Assembly (NCBI GenBank): GCA_015058625.1
Contig: SVCA01000006.1
Coordinates: 115,317 to 179,316, forward strand
DNA length: 64,000 bases
Source: Pseudoselenomonas ruminantium
GTDB taxonomy: Bacteria; Bacillota; Negativicutes; Selenomonadales; Selenomonadaceae
Reading direction: 5' to 3'
Positions 16,816 through 25,853 of this stretch are shown piece by piece (within the stretch, counting starts at the first letter, position 1; each line of letters opens with the position of its first letter). The position numbers and the translations under genes are program-made. A model generated the notes under the pieces. It did not search any database and was not told the origin of the DNA. It was given only the letters and a program-made list of their open reading frames with translations.

Positions 16816-17772
16816 TTGAGTGATAAGAAATTAATGGTAGGCGGGCAGGCTGTTATTGAAGGCGTGATGATGCGCGGGCCGAAACTTACGGCAACGGCTG
16901 TGCGCGACCCGCAAGGGTGTATCCAGGTCGAGACTAAGCCTGTAAATTCCATTAGCGATAGATTTCCCATTTTGAAAAAGCCCTTTCTGCGGGGCACGGT
17001 GTCTTTGATTGAGTCATTGGTCATCGGCATGAAATCCCTGTCCTATTCGGCCAAGATGGCCGGGGAAGAGGATGAACAGCTTTCCGATAAGGAAATGGCA
17101 GGTACTATTGTCTTTGCGCTGGTGCTGGCAAGTGTGCTCTTTATTGCCATCCCCACGGGAGCGGCCAAACTGATTCACGGCGCCACGGAGGACCCGGTGG
17201 TGCTGAACCTGTTGGAAGGTGTCTTGCGGCTGGTGATTTTCCTCATTTATATTTGGGGCATTTCCAGGCTGAAGGATATTCGCCGGGTGTTCCAGTATCA
17301 TGGGGCAGAGCACAAGACGATTTTTTGTTATGAAGCGGGGCTGCCTCTGACGGTGGAAAACGTACAGAAATTCCCCCGGCTTCATCCCCGCTGTGGCACT
17401 AACTTTTTGCTGATTGTGATGCTGGTGTCCATCTTTGTATTTGCTTTCTTAGGCTGGCCCTCTCTTTGGGAGCGCATTTTAAGCCGCATCCTGCTGCTGC
17501 CGGTGGTGGCGGGGATTTCCTATGAGATTATCCGTTTGGCCGGGCGCAGTAAGAACAGCTTCATCCAGACGGCCATCCGTCCGGGGCTTTGGCTGCAGTA
17601 TCTCACGACCCGTCCCCCTGAGGACGATATGGTGGAAGTGGCCATTGAGTCCTTGAAAGCGGTTTTGCCGGAGGAGGAAATCCTGGAAGGGACGCCGGAT
17701 TATATTCACAAGGAAAGCAGCGAAGCAGTGGTTGAGGAGAGTGTTCCCACAGCTGCCGCCGTTACAGAATGA
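16816..17772 (+). CDS. DUF1385 membrane protein (YqhQ-like)
   Basis: The 318-residue protein belongs to the DUF1385/YqhQ family: an N-terminal GGQAVIEGVMMRGP motif (residues 9-22), hydrophobic helices near 95-115, 128-148, 195-215 and 222-240, and a conserved YHGAEHK...HPRCGTNF region (about 172-200). Function is unknown, but it is often next to rpmE and prfA in Firmicutes, as here. The start is TTG at 16816 with GGAGGAAAG just upstream. It is followed after 16 nt by prfA. Confidence 0.88.
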   Translation: MSDKKLMVGGQAVIEGVMMRGPKLTATAVRDPQGCIQVETKPVNSISDRFPILKKPFLRGTVSLIESLVIGMKSLSYSAKMAGEEDEQLSDKEMAGTIVFALVLASVLFIAIPTGAAKLIHGATEDPVVLNLLEGVLRLVIFLIYIWGISRLKDIRRVFQYHGAEHKTIFCYEAGLPLTVENVQKFPRLHPRCGTNFLLIVMLVSIFVFAFLGWPSLWERILSRILLLPVVAGISYEIIRLAGRSKNSFIQTAIRPGLWLQYLTTRPPEDDMVEVAIESLKAVLPEEEILEGTPDYIHKESSEAVVEESVPTAAAVTE

Positions 17773-17788
17773 TTTTGAGGTGAAATAA

Positions 17789-18856
17789 GTGCTGGAAAAA
17801 CTCCAAGCCGTTGAAGATAAATTTTTGGAACTGGAATCGCTAATCAGCGACCCGGATGTGATTGCAGATATGAGCCGCTGGCAGAAGTACAGCAAGGAAC
17901 ATGCCAGCCTGACCCCCATCGTGGAAAAATTCCGGGAGTACAAGGATGTGGTCAAGGGCATTGAAGATGCCAAGGCCATGTTTGCTGAATCGCTGGATGA
18001 TGAGATGCGCAAGTTCGTGGAAGAGGAACTTGCAGAATTAAAGGTGCAGAAGGAAGCGCTCGACGCAGAACTGCCCATCCTGTTGTTGCCCAAAGACCCC
18101 AATGACGACAAGAACGTCATCGTGGAAATCCGCGGCGGTGTCGGCGGTGAGGAAGCGGCGCTCTTTGCCGGTGACCTGTTCCGCATGTATGGCCGCTATG
18201 TGGAAAAGCAGGGCTGGAAGATGGAAATCATCGATGCCAGCCCCACGGAGCTTGGCGGCTATAAGGAAATTTCCTTTATGGTCACGGGCTTCGGTGCTTA
18301 CAGCAAGCTCAAATACGAAAGCGGCACCCATCGTGTACAGCGTGTGCCGGCGACTGAATCCGGCGGGCGCATTCATACCTCGGCCGTCACCGTGGCGGTA
18401 CTGCCGGAAGCAGAAGATGTGGATGTGGCTATCGACCCCAAGGATTTGCATATCGACCTTTACTGCGCGTCCGGTGCGGGCGGTCAGCATGTCAACCGCA
18501 CGGAAAGTGCCATCCGCATCACCCATATTCCCACGGGGATTGTGGTGCAGTGTCAGGATGAGCGCTCCCAGCTCAAGAACAAGGACAAGGCCATGAAGGT
18601 GCTGCGGGCAAGACTTCTCGACAAGGCCCAGCAGGAGCAGATGGATAATATCTCTGCTGATCGCAAGAATCAGGTGGGCAGCGGCGATAGAAGTGAGCGC
18701 ATCCGCACCTATAACTTCCCGCAGGGGCGGGTGACCGACCATCGCATCGGCCTGACTTTGCACCGTATCGACGCTGTGCTTGCCGGTGACCTTGACGAAA
18801 TCTTAAATGCCCTGATTACCGCTGACCAGGCGGAACGGCTGAAACAGGTGAAGTAA
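17789..18856 (+). CDS. prfA: Peptide chain release factor 1
   Basis: RF1 reads UAA and UAG stop codons and triggers release of the peptide. The 355-residue protein has the PAT codon-recognition tripeptide ([10 protein letters not shown] near residue 188) and the catalytic GGQ motif ([13 protein letters not shown] near 230). The start is GTG at 17789, preceded by GAGGTG. Its stop codon shares one base with the start of prmC, whose product methylates the GGQ glutamine, so translation of enzyme and substrate is coupled. Confidence 0.96.
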   Translation: MLEKLQAVEDKFLELESLISDPDVIADMSRWQKYSKEHASLTPIVEKFREYKDVVKGIEDAKAMFAESLDDEMRKFVEEELAELKVQKEALDAELPILLLPKDPNDDKNVIVEIRGGVGGEEAALFAGDLFRMYGRYVEKQGWKMEIIDASPTELGGYKEISFMVTGFGAYSKLKYESGTHRVQRVPATESGGRIHTSAVTVAVLPEAEDVDVAIDPKDLHIDLYCASGAGGQHVNRTESAIRITHIPTGIVVQCQDERSQLKNKDKAMKVLRARLLDKAQQEQMDNISADRKNQVGSGDRSERIRTYNFPQGRVTDHRIGLTLHRIDAVLAGDLDEILNALITADQAERLKQVK

Positions 18857-19731
18857 TGGCAGGAAATGAAATATGGACAATCGGCCGCATTCTCAAATGG
18901 ACGGAAGATTACTTTGCCCAGAAGGGCATTGAAAATCCCCGCCTGGACGCAGAGGTGCTGCTCGGTCATGTGCTTCATAAACAGCGCATTTACCTCTATG
19001 TGCACTTTGATGAACCACTGCAGGCGCACGAACTCACCGCCTTTCGGGAGATGATTAAGCAGCGTGTAAACCATGTGCCCGTGGCCTATATCTTAGGAGA
19101 AAAGGAATTCATGGGGTTGACCTTTAAGGTCACCAAGGATACGCTCGTACCCCGTCCTGATACGGAAATTCTCGTGCAAGGGGCAGTAGAAAGACTGCGC
19201 CAGTTAGGTCAGGAAAAGCCGCAGATTGCCGATATCGGCACGGGAACAGGTGCAGTAGGATTGAGCGTTCTGCATTTTGTAAAAGATGCGGAACTTGACA
19301 CCGTGGATATTTCCCCGCAAGCCAGAGAAGTGGCGGAGGAAAATGCGGCCAGCCTCGAACTTGCGGACAGGGCACATTTCTTCACGGGGGATTTGCTTGC
19401 GCCGTTGCAGGGAAAGACTTATACGGCAATCCTTTCCAATCCGCCCTATATCCCAAAAGCTGATATTGCCGGCCTGTCAGAAGATGTGCAGCTCAGTGAG
19501 CCGCATACGGCTCTGGACGGCGGTGAAGACGGCTTGGATTTTTACCGGCGGCTCTGCAGCGAGGCTCCGGCCATGCTGATGGTTGGCGGTTTTATGGCCT
19601 TTGAAGTGGGGATTAATCAGGCAAAGGATGTAGCGGAACTTGCGCAGGCCAATCCCCTGATTACCCGCACGGAGATACTGAAGGACTACGCCGGTATTGA
19701 GCGGGTTGTGATAGCTTGGAAAGAGGCGTAA
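18856..19731 (+). CDS. prmC: Peptide chain release factor N5-glutamine methyltransferase
   Basis: PrmC methylates the glutamine of the release-factor GGQ motif. The 291-residue protein has an N-terminal helical domain (about 1-85) that binds the factor and a class I SAM domain: VADIGTGTGAVGLSV-like motif near residue 117 and the NPPYIP catalytic motif near 195. It overlaps the prfA stop by one base (TAATG). Confidence 0.94.
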   Translation: MAGNEIWTIGRILKWTEDYFAQKGIENPRLDAEVLLGHVLHKQRIYLYVHFDEPLQAHELTAFREMIKQRVNHVPVAYILGEKEFMGLTFKVTKDTLVPRPDTEILVQGAVERLRQLGQEKPQIADIGTGTGAVGLSVLHFVKDAELDTVDISPQAREVAEENAASLELADRAHFFTGDLLAPLQGKTYTAILSNPPYIPKADIAGLSEDVQLSEPHTALDGGEDGLDFYRRLCSEAPAMLMVGGFMAFEVGINQAKDVAELAQANPLITRTEILKDYAGIERVVIAWKEA

Positions 19732-19742
19732 GAAGTAAGAAC

Positions 19743-20804
19743 ATGCAGACGAAATGTATTCAGATAGATAATGTCAAAGCCCGGAAGGAAGCTCTCCATG
19801 AAGCAGGAGAGCTTATCCGCCGTGGCGAAGTGGTAGCGTTCCCCACGGAAACGGTGTATGGTCTGGGAGCCAATGGCCTTGATGCAGATGCCTGCGCCAA
19901 AATTTATCAGGCCAAGGGGCGCCCGTCGGACAATCCGCTGATTCTCCATGTGGCCAATCGCTCCATGGTTGACCAGATTGCCGCACGGATTCCCGAAAAG
20001 GCGGAAAAACTTATCGCCGCTTTCTGTCCCGGCCCCATCACCTTGATTCTGCCCCGCAAGGCTATCGTGCCTGACAGGATTACCGGAGGTTTGGCGACTG
20101 TTGGTGTAAGGATGCCGGAACATGATGTGGCAAGAGCTTTAATTGCTGCCGCAGGCGTGCCCATTGCGGCACCGTCGGCCAATATCTCCGGCCGTCCCAG
20201 TCCCACAACCGCCGAGTCGGTACTGGTGGACATGGAGGGAAAGATTCCCATGGTTCTTGATGGCGGTGCCTGCGATTTCGGTGTGGAGTCCACCATTGTA
20301 GATGCCACGGGAGACAGGGCCATCATCCTGCGTCCCGGTGCCATTACGAAAGAAATGCTCGAAGAAGTGCTGGGCGAAGGCAGTGTCATCATTGACCCCG
20401 CACTCGTGGGTGCGGATTCTGTGCCCAAGGCACCGGGCATGAAGTACACCCATTACGCGCCGAAAGCTCCGCTGACGCTGATTGAAGGCATGCCCACCCG
20501 CATGGCGCGAGCGTTCCAGTGGGAAGTCAAACGCTTGCAGAGTGAAGGTCATATTGTAGGCGTCATGGCCAGCCATGAAGTGCTCAAAGAACTGAAGGAG
20601 ATTTTGCCCCAGGAACTGATGGCAGATTACGGCCATCAGGGGAACTTGCCTGCTATAGCGGCCAATATCTATGAGGCTCTGCGCAGCTTTGATGAAAAAG
20701 AGGCCGATATTCTGCTGGGGGAGGGGACGACCTCGGAAGGATTGGGGCTGGCGATTATGAATCGGCTGCATAAGGCTAGTGGGTTTCGGACGATAAACGC
20801 ATAA
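19743..20804 (+). CDS. L-threonylcarbamoyladenylate synthase (Sua5/YwlC type)
   Basis: The protein makes threonylcarbamoyl-AMP for the t6A modification of tRNAs. It is the long (353-residue) Sua5/YwlC form: a catalytic YrdC-like domain (FPTETVYGLGANG near residue 38, KGRPSDNPL near 65, PSANISGRPSPT near 150) followed by a Sua5 C-terminal domain, with the linker motif APGMKYTHYAPKAP near 240. The ATG at 19743 is preferred over an upstream in-frame ATG at 19716 that overlaps prmC. It is the last gene of the translation cluster. Confidence 0.93.
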   Translation: MQTKCIQIDNVKARKEALHEAGELIRRGEVVAFPTETVYGLGANGLDADACAKIYQAKGRPSDNPLILHVANRSMVDQIAARIPEKAEKLIAAFCPGPITLILPRKAIVPDRITGGLATVGVRMPEHDVARALIAAAGVPIAAPSANISGRPSPTTAESVLVDMEGKIPMVLDGGACDFGVESTIVDATGDRAIILRPGAITKEMLEEVLGEGSVIIDPALVGADSVPKAPGMKYTHYAPKAPLTLIEGMPTRMARAFQWEVKRLQSEGHIVGVMASHEVLKELKEILPQELMADYGHQGNLPAIAANIYEALRSFDEKEADILLGEGTTSEGLGLAIMNRLHKASGFRTINA

Positions 20805-20862
20805 TTGGGGGGGCGTACTGGCGCAGGTGCTTACTTTTTGGCCGGCGCCCTAAATACAGGCA

Positions 20863-21033
20863 GGCACAAGTGCTTACTTTTGGGCTTCCGCGCAAATGGC
20901 TCCTTCGGTAATGCCGTTTATTTAGTTACCTGCTCCGGTTACCACGTCGCGGCTTTCAGCGTTGTGTTTAGTTTTTTCTTTGGGGAGCCAGCCTGCGGCA
21001 GTGCGCTCCACCCCAAAAGCAAGCACGTGTGCC
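20863..21033. repeat. Long inverted repeat downstream of the Sua5-type gene
   Basis: The arms 20863-20884 and 21011-21033 match over about 22 bp with two or three mismatches (GGCAC..GTGCTT.CTTTTGGG). A shorter inner pair TGGCTCC/GGAGCCA lies inside them. The element fills most of the gap after 20804. Its loop differs from that of the hairpin family at 12664, 21174 and 23944. An 85-codon open frame across it has no ribosome site and is not believed. Confidence 0.6.
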
Positions 21034-21092
21034 AAGCTCATTGGGATATGGTAGCTTTTTAGCGCCCACAGCTATGATTTATATGAAATATG

Positions 21093-21125
21093 AAGTTCCT
21101 TGCAAGATGATGCAGGGAACTTTTT
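21093..21125 (+). terminator. Intrinsic terminator in the 20.8-21.5 kb gap
   Basis: AAGTTCCTTGCA (21093-21104) pairs with TGCAGGGAACTT (21111-21122), followed by TTT. It likely ends the rpmE/yqhQ-prfA-prmC transcript. Confidence 0.75.
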
Positions 21126-21173
21126 CGTATATCCAAGTAAGTTCATCCGAAGAAGCGCAATGCGATAGCGAGC

Positions 21174-21364
21174 GGCGGGCGGGGGATGTCTGGCTGGAGC
21201 GTAAGGCATAGAGCGTTAAGAAATATTTTTTGCCATACCGCTGTTTTAGCTGGGAAAGTCTACTGTTTGAGCGGAGCGAGTTTTGACTTTCCCGGCTAAT
21301 GGATTAAGGGCAAAAAATATTTTAGCTCTAAGCATTAGCGGAAGACAGATATTCCCCGCCTGCC
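21174..21364. repeat. Long intergenic hairpin element, copy B (inverted orientation)
   Basis: About 191 bp, mostly self-complementary. The outer arms near 21174 (GGCGGGCGGGG) and 21350-21364 (CCCCGCCTGCC) pair. A middle pair is AAATATTTTTTGCC with GGCAAAAAATATTT. The inner arms (21248-21260, 21285-21297) pair over 13 bp. The loop reads TGTTTGAGCGGAGCGAGTT, which is the reverse complement of the loop in copies A and C with a few changes, so this copy is inverted relative to them. Confidence 0.75.
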
Positions 21365-21500
21365 GCGCCTTGTACCTCGAACCAAGAACATTGTATCTCA
21401 AAAGAAAACTTTACCTACAGGCAGGAAATCGCCTTTGCGAGTAGAATTATTCCTATAAAACGCAATATTCGCATAAAAAGATTCTAAGGAGGGAGAATTT

Positions 21501-23294
21501 ATGTTTTTTATGAAGTCGGTAAAAGGCAAACTGACAGCGCTGTTTGTGGCGGTCAGCGTTGTGGCTACACTGGCGGTGGGCGGTTATTTTATTTACAGCA
21601 CCATCCGTGATAATGATGTAGCGGTGCAGGAGTATCGCCAGCAGTTGGCGGCACATTACGATAGGGAACTGCGGTTGCAGACGGAGGGAATGGTATCGTC
21701 CCTTAATGGCATTTATGCCCGTCAGCAGTCTGGAGAACTGACGGAGGCACAGGCCAAGAGTCTGGCTCTCGATGTTATGCGTTCAGTACGTTATGACGAA
21801 GGCAAAGGTTATTTCTTTGCGGATGAAAAGGATACAGGCATCTGCGTAGCCCATGCGGGCAACCGTTCAGCAGAAGGCAAGATGCGCCGGGGTGAAAAAG
21901 ACCCCAATGGCGTTCCCTACATGGAAAACATGTGGAAGGAAGGCCAGAAGGATGGCGGCGGCTTTGTGGATTTTTCCTATCCGAAACCGGGCGAAAGCCA
22001 GCCGCTGCCCAAGCGCAATTATGTGATGGAGTTCAAGCCCTATGGCTGGATTGTCGGCACCGGCTCCTGGATTGACTATATCGATGCCGAAGCGGCCAAA
22101 TACATGGAGGCCAATCAGAAGGCTCTCTACCAGAAAATCATGATTTCTGCCATCATCATTTTGCTGGTATCGGTTATTATGGCGCTGTTGGGCGTGAAAA
22201 TTGCCCAGAGTTTCGGCGACCCCATCAGCTTCGTGACGGGCAGACTGCAGAAATTTGCTCATGGGGATTATCGGGCAGAACCTGTTAAGCCAGAATATAC
22301 GGAACGCGAAGATGAAATCGGCCAGATGGTGGAAATCCTCAAGGTCTTGGGCGGCAATATGCGCAAGCTTATGGGCTCCATCAAGGAGTCTGCTGATCAA
22401 GTGGCAAATGATGCGGCACAGCTCAATGAAATGACTACCCAGTCTGCGGCGGCCAGCCAACAGGTAGCCGAGTCCATCACCGATGTGGCAGGTGCTACCA
22501 ACAAGCAGCTTAGTGCTATTGATGATGCTTCCCAGTCCATGGATACCCTGCTTGAACGCATTGGCGGCATGGCACATAACGCCCGCCGGGCAGCCGTGGA
22601 AACTCAGCAGGCTACTGAAAAAGCCCAGAATGGTAATCAGGTGGTTACCCGTACCGTTAAGGATATGGCACGCCTTTCCGAAGTCGTGGGCGAATCGGCG
22701 AAGGTAGTCAACAGTCTGGGCGAGCGTTCCGATGAAATCGGGCGCATAACCGATACCATCTCCGGCATTGCCGAGCAGACCAACCTGCTCGCACTCAACG
22801 CCGCTATCGAAGCAGCCCGTGCCGGTGATGCCGGGCGAGGCTTTGCCGTGGTCGCAGACGAAATCCGCAAATTGGCTGCCCAGTCCGAAGAAGCCGCCAG
22901 CCAGATTGCCGGTCTTATCGGTCAGATTCAGAATGAAACCCAGCAGGCTGTCAACAGCATGAACGAAGGTACGGAAAATCTGTCCACCGCCAAAGACAGC
23001 GTGGAAGAAACCGGACGGGAGTTCTCCGCTATCGTGGAATTGGTGGAAAAGATTTCCAATCGTTCCCAGCAGATTGCCAGTGCTTCCAAGGAAGCTACAG
23101 ACAGTGCAGATACCTGCCAGTCCGCGATTAAGGATATCGAGGAAATGAGCCGCAGTGTCGTGGCCAATTCCGAAACCGTATCTGCGGCCACCGAGGAACA
23201 GTCGGCATCTGTCCATGAGATGAATTCCAACAGTGAACAGCTGGCGAAGATGGCCAGCATGCTGCAGGATGAAGTGCAGAAATTCAAAGTATAA
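21501..23294 (+). CDS. Methyl-accepting chemotaxis protein with sCache sensor
   Basis: The 597-residue receptor has TM1 at about residues 10-31, an extracytoplasmic single-Cache domain (about 40-205, with [19 protein letters not shown] and [13 protein letters not shown]), TM2 at about 212-234, a HAMP segment, and a cytoplasmic signalling domain. The conserved CheA/CheW-contact tip is at about 414-458 ([18 protein letters not shown]). sCache domains usually sense small organic acids or amino acids; the ligand is unknown. The SD AAGGAGGG precedes the ATG. It is transcribed alone. Confidence 0.93.
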   Translation: MFFMKSVKGKLTALFVAVSVVATLAVGGYFIYSTIRDNDVAVQEYRQQLAAHYDRELRLQTEGMVSSLNGIYARQQSGELTEAQAKSLALDVMRSVRYDEGKGYFFADEKDTGICVAHAGNRSAEGKMRRGEKDPNGVPYMENMWKEGQKDGGGFVDFSYPKPGESQPLPKRNYVMEFKPYGWIVGTGSWIDYIDAEAAKYMEANQKALYQKIMISAIIILLVSVIMALLGVKIAQSFGDPISFVTGRLQKFAHGDYRAEPVKPEYTEREDEIGQMVEILKVLGGNMRKLMGSIKESADQVANDAAQLNEMTTQSAAASQQVAESITDVAGATNKQLSAIDDASQSMDTLLERIGGMAHNARRAAVETQQATEKAQNGNQVVTRTVKDMARLSEVVGESAKVVNSLGERSDEIGRITDTISGIAEQTNLLALNAAIEAARAGDAGRGFAVVADEIRKLAAQSEEAASQIAGLIGQIQNETQQAVNSMNEGTENLSTAKDSVEETGREFSAIVELVEKISNRSQQIASASKEATDSADTCQSAIKDIEEMSRSVVANSETVSAATEEQSASVHEMNSNSEQLAKMASMLQDEVQKFKV

Positions 23295-23311
23295 TAATAA
23301 TTCCAATTAAA

Positions 23312-23341
23312 GTCAGCCGTCCCATTTACGGGGCGGCTGGC
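23312..23341 (+). terminator. Hairpin after the chemoreceptor gene
   Basis: GTCAGCCGTCCC (23312-23323) pairs with GGGGCGGCTGGC (23330-23341) with G-U pairs. No clear T-run follows. Confidence 0.6.
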
Positions 23342-23391
23342 TTATGGTAAAATATTAGCGTGTAGACAATTATATTTTAGGAGGTAGTAAT

Positions 23392-23931
23392 ATGAGTAAA
23401 TACGCTGGAACCCAAACCGAGAAGAATTTGGAAGCTGCTTTTGCAGGAGAGAGCCAGGCACGTAACAAGTACACTTACTATGCTTCAAAAGCCAAGAAGG
23501 AAGGCTTTGAGCAGATTGCTGCCCTATTCTTAAAAACAGCTGACAATGAAAAAGAACATGCCAAGATGTGGTTCAAAGAACTCCATGATGGCATGCCCGA
23601 TACGACGGTAAACTTAAAAGATGCCGCTGATGGCGAAAACTACGAGTGGACGGATATGTATGCCGGCTTTGCCAAGACCGCCGAGGAAGAAGGCTTCCCG
23701 GAACTGGCTGCCAAGTTCCGTCTCGTGGCCGATATTGAAAAGCACCATGAGGAACGCTATCGTGCGCTGTTGAAGAATGTCGAAGCACAGGAAGTATTCC
23801 AGAAGAGCGAAGTAAAAGTTTGGGAATGCCGCAACTGTGGTCATATCGTGGTGGGCACCAAGGCGCCGCAGATTTGCCCGGCGTGCGCGCATCCGCAGAG
23901 TTACTTCGAGATTCATGCCGAGAATTATTAA
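23392..23931 (+). CDS. rbr: Rubrerythrin
   Basis: Rubrerythrin reduces hydrogen peroxide in anaerobes. The 179-residue protein has a ferritin-like diiron domain with [14 protein letters not shown] near residue 14 and two ExxH motifs (DNEKEHAK near 50; DIEKHHEER near 117). A C-terminal rubredoxin-like domain carries two CxxC pairs (ECRNCGH near 144; CPACAHP near 163). The AGGAGG site is 7 nt before the ATG. It stands alone and is followed by hairpin element C. Confidence 0.96.
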   Translation: MSKYAGTQTEKNLEAAFAGESQARNKYTYYASKAKKEGFEQIAALFLKTADNEKEHAKMWFKELHDGMPDTTVNLKDAADGENYEWTDMYAGFAKTAEEEGFPELAAKFRLVADIEKHHEERYRALLKNVEAQEVFQKSEVKVWECRNCGHIVVGTKAPQICPACAHPQSYFEIHAENY

Positions 23932-23943
23932 GTTAATGCTGTG

Positions 23944-24152
23944 CCCGGCGTGGCCGTGCTGCTTTGCCAGTCTGCGCTTAGGCCGTAAGCTAAAACAAAT
24001 TTTGACCCTTTAATAGAATAGCTCTAAAAGCCATAAACTCGCTGTGCTCAGACAAATGGCTTTTAGAGCTATTTTTTCGTATGGTCAAAATTTGTTTCTT
24101 AACGCTTGCGGCCTAACGCTTCGCTTTGGCAAAGCAGCACGGCCACGCCGGG
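23944..24152. repeat. Long intergenic hairpin element, copy C
   Basis: The best copy of the family, 209 bp. The outer arms 23944-23969 and 24127-24152 are perfectly complementary over 26 bp. Middle pairs include AAACAAATTTTGACC with GGTCAAAATTTGTTT. The inner arms 24017-24034 and 24056-24073 are perfect over 18 bp and are followed by a T-run. The loop (24035-24055) contains ACTCGCTGTGCTCAGACA, identical to copy A. It lies between two convergent genes, so it can terminate both. Confidence 0.85.
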
Positions 24153-24185
24153 AAGGTCAGTTTAGCATGCATTCCCTTTGCAAAT

Positions 24186-25250
24186 TTAGCGTCGCAGTAT
24201 TTCTAGGATGGCCTCACCGATTTCATCGGTTTTGGCCTTGCCGCCTAAATCTGGAGTGAGGGTTTTCTTTTCCTGCAGCAGGGTTTCGATGGCGTTGATG
24301 ACCTTTGCACCCCATGCTTCCTGACCGAAGAAGTCGAGCATCTGACTGACGCTCCAGATGGCGGCGAGGGGATTGGCAAGACCTTTGCCCGCGATATCCG
24401 GGGCACTGCCGTGGATGGGCTCGAACATACTGGGGAATTTCTTTTCCGGATTGAGGTTGGCTCCTGCAGCAAGCCCCATGCCACCGGCAATGGCGGCGCC
24501 CAAATCCGTCAGGATATCGCCGAAGAGATTGCTGGTTACGACAATCTGGAAGCGGGCAGGCTTTTTGACGAAGAACATGCTGGCGGCATCGACCATAAGG
24601 CTGGAGGTTTCGACTTCGGGATATTCCTTGCCGACTTCGGCGAAGATTTCATTCCAGAACACCATGGAGTAACCAAGGGCATTGGCCTTGCTGACATTGG
24701 TCAGGGTCGTGCCCTCTTTTTTCGCCAGCTCATAGGCATAGCGGATAACACGCTCGCAACCCTTGCGCGAGAAGACGCCGGTCTGCAAAGCGATTTCCTG
24801 CTCCGTGCCGGGATAGAGGCGGCTGCCCACATTGGCGTACTCGCCTTCGCTGTTTTCCCGCACGACAATCATGTCGATGTCTTCTTCGTTCACACCTTTG
24901 AGGGGGCAGGGAGCACCTTTTAAGAGTTTCACCGGCCGCAGGTTGATGTACTCGTCAAAGCCCTTGCGGATTTTTAAGAGCAGGCCCTGCAGGGAAACAT
25001 CATCGGGCACGCCGGGATAGCCCACGGCGCCAAGGTAAATGGCGTCAAAATCTTTGAGGATGGAGAGTCCGTCCTCGGGCATCATTTTGCCTTCCCGCAG
25101 ATAATATTCGCAGCCCCAGGGAAAATCCGTAAATTCAACCTTGAAGCTGCCGTCCATTTCCGCAATGCCGGCGAGGACTTTTTTACCTTCGTCAATAACG
25201 TCCGGGCCAATGCCATCTCCGGCAATCACGGCGATTTTATAAGTTTGCAT
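24186..25250 (-). CDS. NAD-dependent beta-decarboxylating dehydrogenase (tartrate/D-malate or isopropylmalate dehydrogenase type)
   Basis: The 354-residue protein belongs to the isocitrate/isopropylmalate/tartrate dehydrogenase family: IAVIAGDGIGPDV at residues 6-18, RENSEGEYANVG near 131, NLFGDILTDLGAAIAGGMGLAAGANLNPEK (metal Asp region) near 240, and FEPIHGSAPDIAGKG near 275. VRENSEGEYANVG and the absence of leucine-pathway neighbours favour the tartrate/D-malate branch over LeuB, but substrate cannot be fixed by reading. The start at 25250 has AGAAGG just before it; a longer start at 25283 has none. Confidence 0.85.
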   Translation of the reverse strand: MQTYKIAVIAGDGIGPDVIDEGKKVLAGIAEMDGSFKVEFTDFPWGCEYYLREGKMMPEDGLSILKDFDAIYLGAVGYPGVPDDVSLQGLLLKIRKGFDEYINLRPVKLLKGAPCPLKGVNEEDIDMIVVRENSEGEYANVGSRLYPGTEQEIALQTGVFSRKGCERVIRYAYELAKKEGTTLTNVSKANALGYSMVFWNEIFAEVGKEYPEVETSSLMVDAASMFFVKKPARFQIVVTSNLFGDILTDLGAAIAGGMGLAAGANLNPEKKFPSMFEPIHGSAPDIAGKGLANPLAAIWSVSQMLDFFGQEAWGAKVINAIETLLQEKKTLTPDLGGKAKTDEIGEAILEILRR

Positions 25251-25406
25251 TGTAAAACCTTCTTTCTGCATAGAACAATACATCTTTATATATTCGTCAT
25301 AAGGGAGAGAAAAACCTTGTGAGTATTAGTTTTATCATGGCTGATTGGCATTTTCCTAGTGGTAGGAGTATAATTTGAGCAGAAGAAAGAATAGGTGAGG
25401 TGCGTT

Positions 25407-25853
25407 ATGAGTCAGGAACTTACGGAATTGCAACAGCAGATTGTGCGCTTTTATCATCATAATCCCTTTGTGGAATATCTTCATATTCAGGTACAGCCGC
25501 TTCCTAGTGGTGAAGTGCGGCTCGAGCTGCCCATTGACGAGGTACATACCAACCTATACGGCATTGCCCATGGTGGTGTGCTGATGACGATGGCCGATAC
25601 GGCTATGGGGGCGGTCTGCCTGGCCTGCAATAAAAAGGTAGTTACCATCAGTCTTACGACGGACTTCCTCCATGCGGTACCGCTTACTGCCAAAGTGGTC
25701 ACTACGGCGAAAGTCCTCCATGATGGGCGCCATACCATGACCTGCGAATGCGAACTCAAAAGCGAAGAGGGCAAGATTTTTGCCAAGGCTCACGGCAATT
25801 TCTACGTGCTGGGCAAATTTGTGGAAGCTGAGGAAGGGAGCGAGGAGTCGTGA
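25407..25853 (+). CDS. PaaI-family hotdog-fold thioesterase
   Basis: The 148-residue protein has the hotdog thioesterase signature: HTNLYGIAHGGVLMTMADTAMG near residues 47-68 with the HGG motif, and a second strand region VTISLTTDFLHAV. Such enzymes hydrolyse acyl-CoA thioesters, often phenylacetyl- or other aromatic-CoA. The substrate here is unknown. The ATG at 25407 follows GGTGAGGTG; an upstream in-frame GTG (25395) has no separate site. It overlaps the next gene by four bases. Confidence 0.88.
   Translation: MSQELTELQQQIVRFYHHNPFVEYLHIQVQPLPSGEVRLELPIDEVHTNLYGIAHGGVLMTMADTAMGAVCLACNKKVVTISLTTDFLHAVPLTAKVVTTAKVLHDGRHTMTCECELKSEEGKIFAKAHGNFYVLGKFVEAEEGSEES

Noticed and set aside
20805..21062. 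An 85-codon open frame after the Sua5-type gene
   Set aside because: No ribosome site, and it runs along a long inverted repeat that better explains the sequence.
21430..21500. c-di-GMP riboswitch before the chemoreceptor gene
   Set aside because: The conserved GEMM core is not seen.
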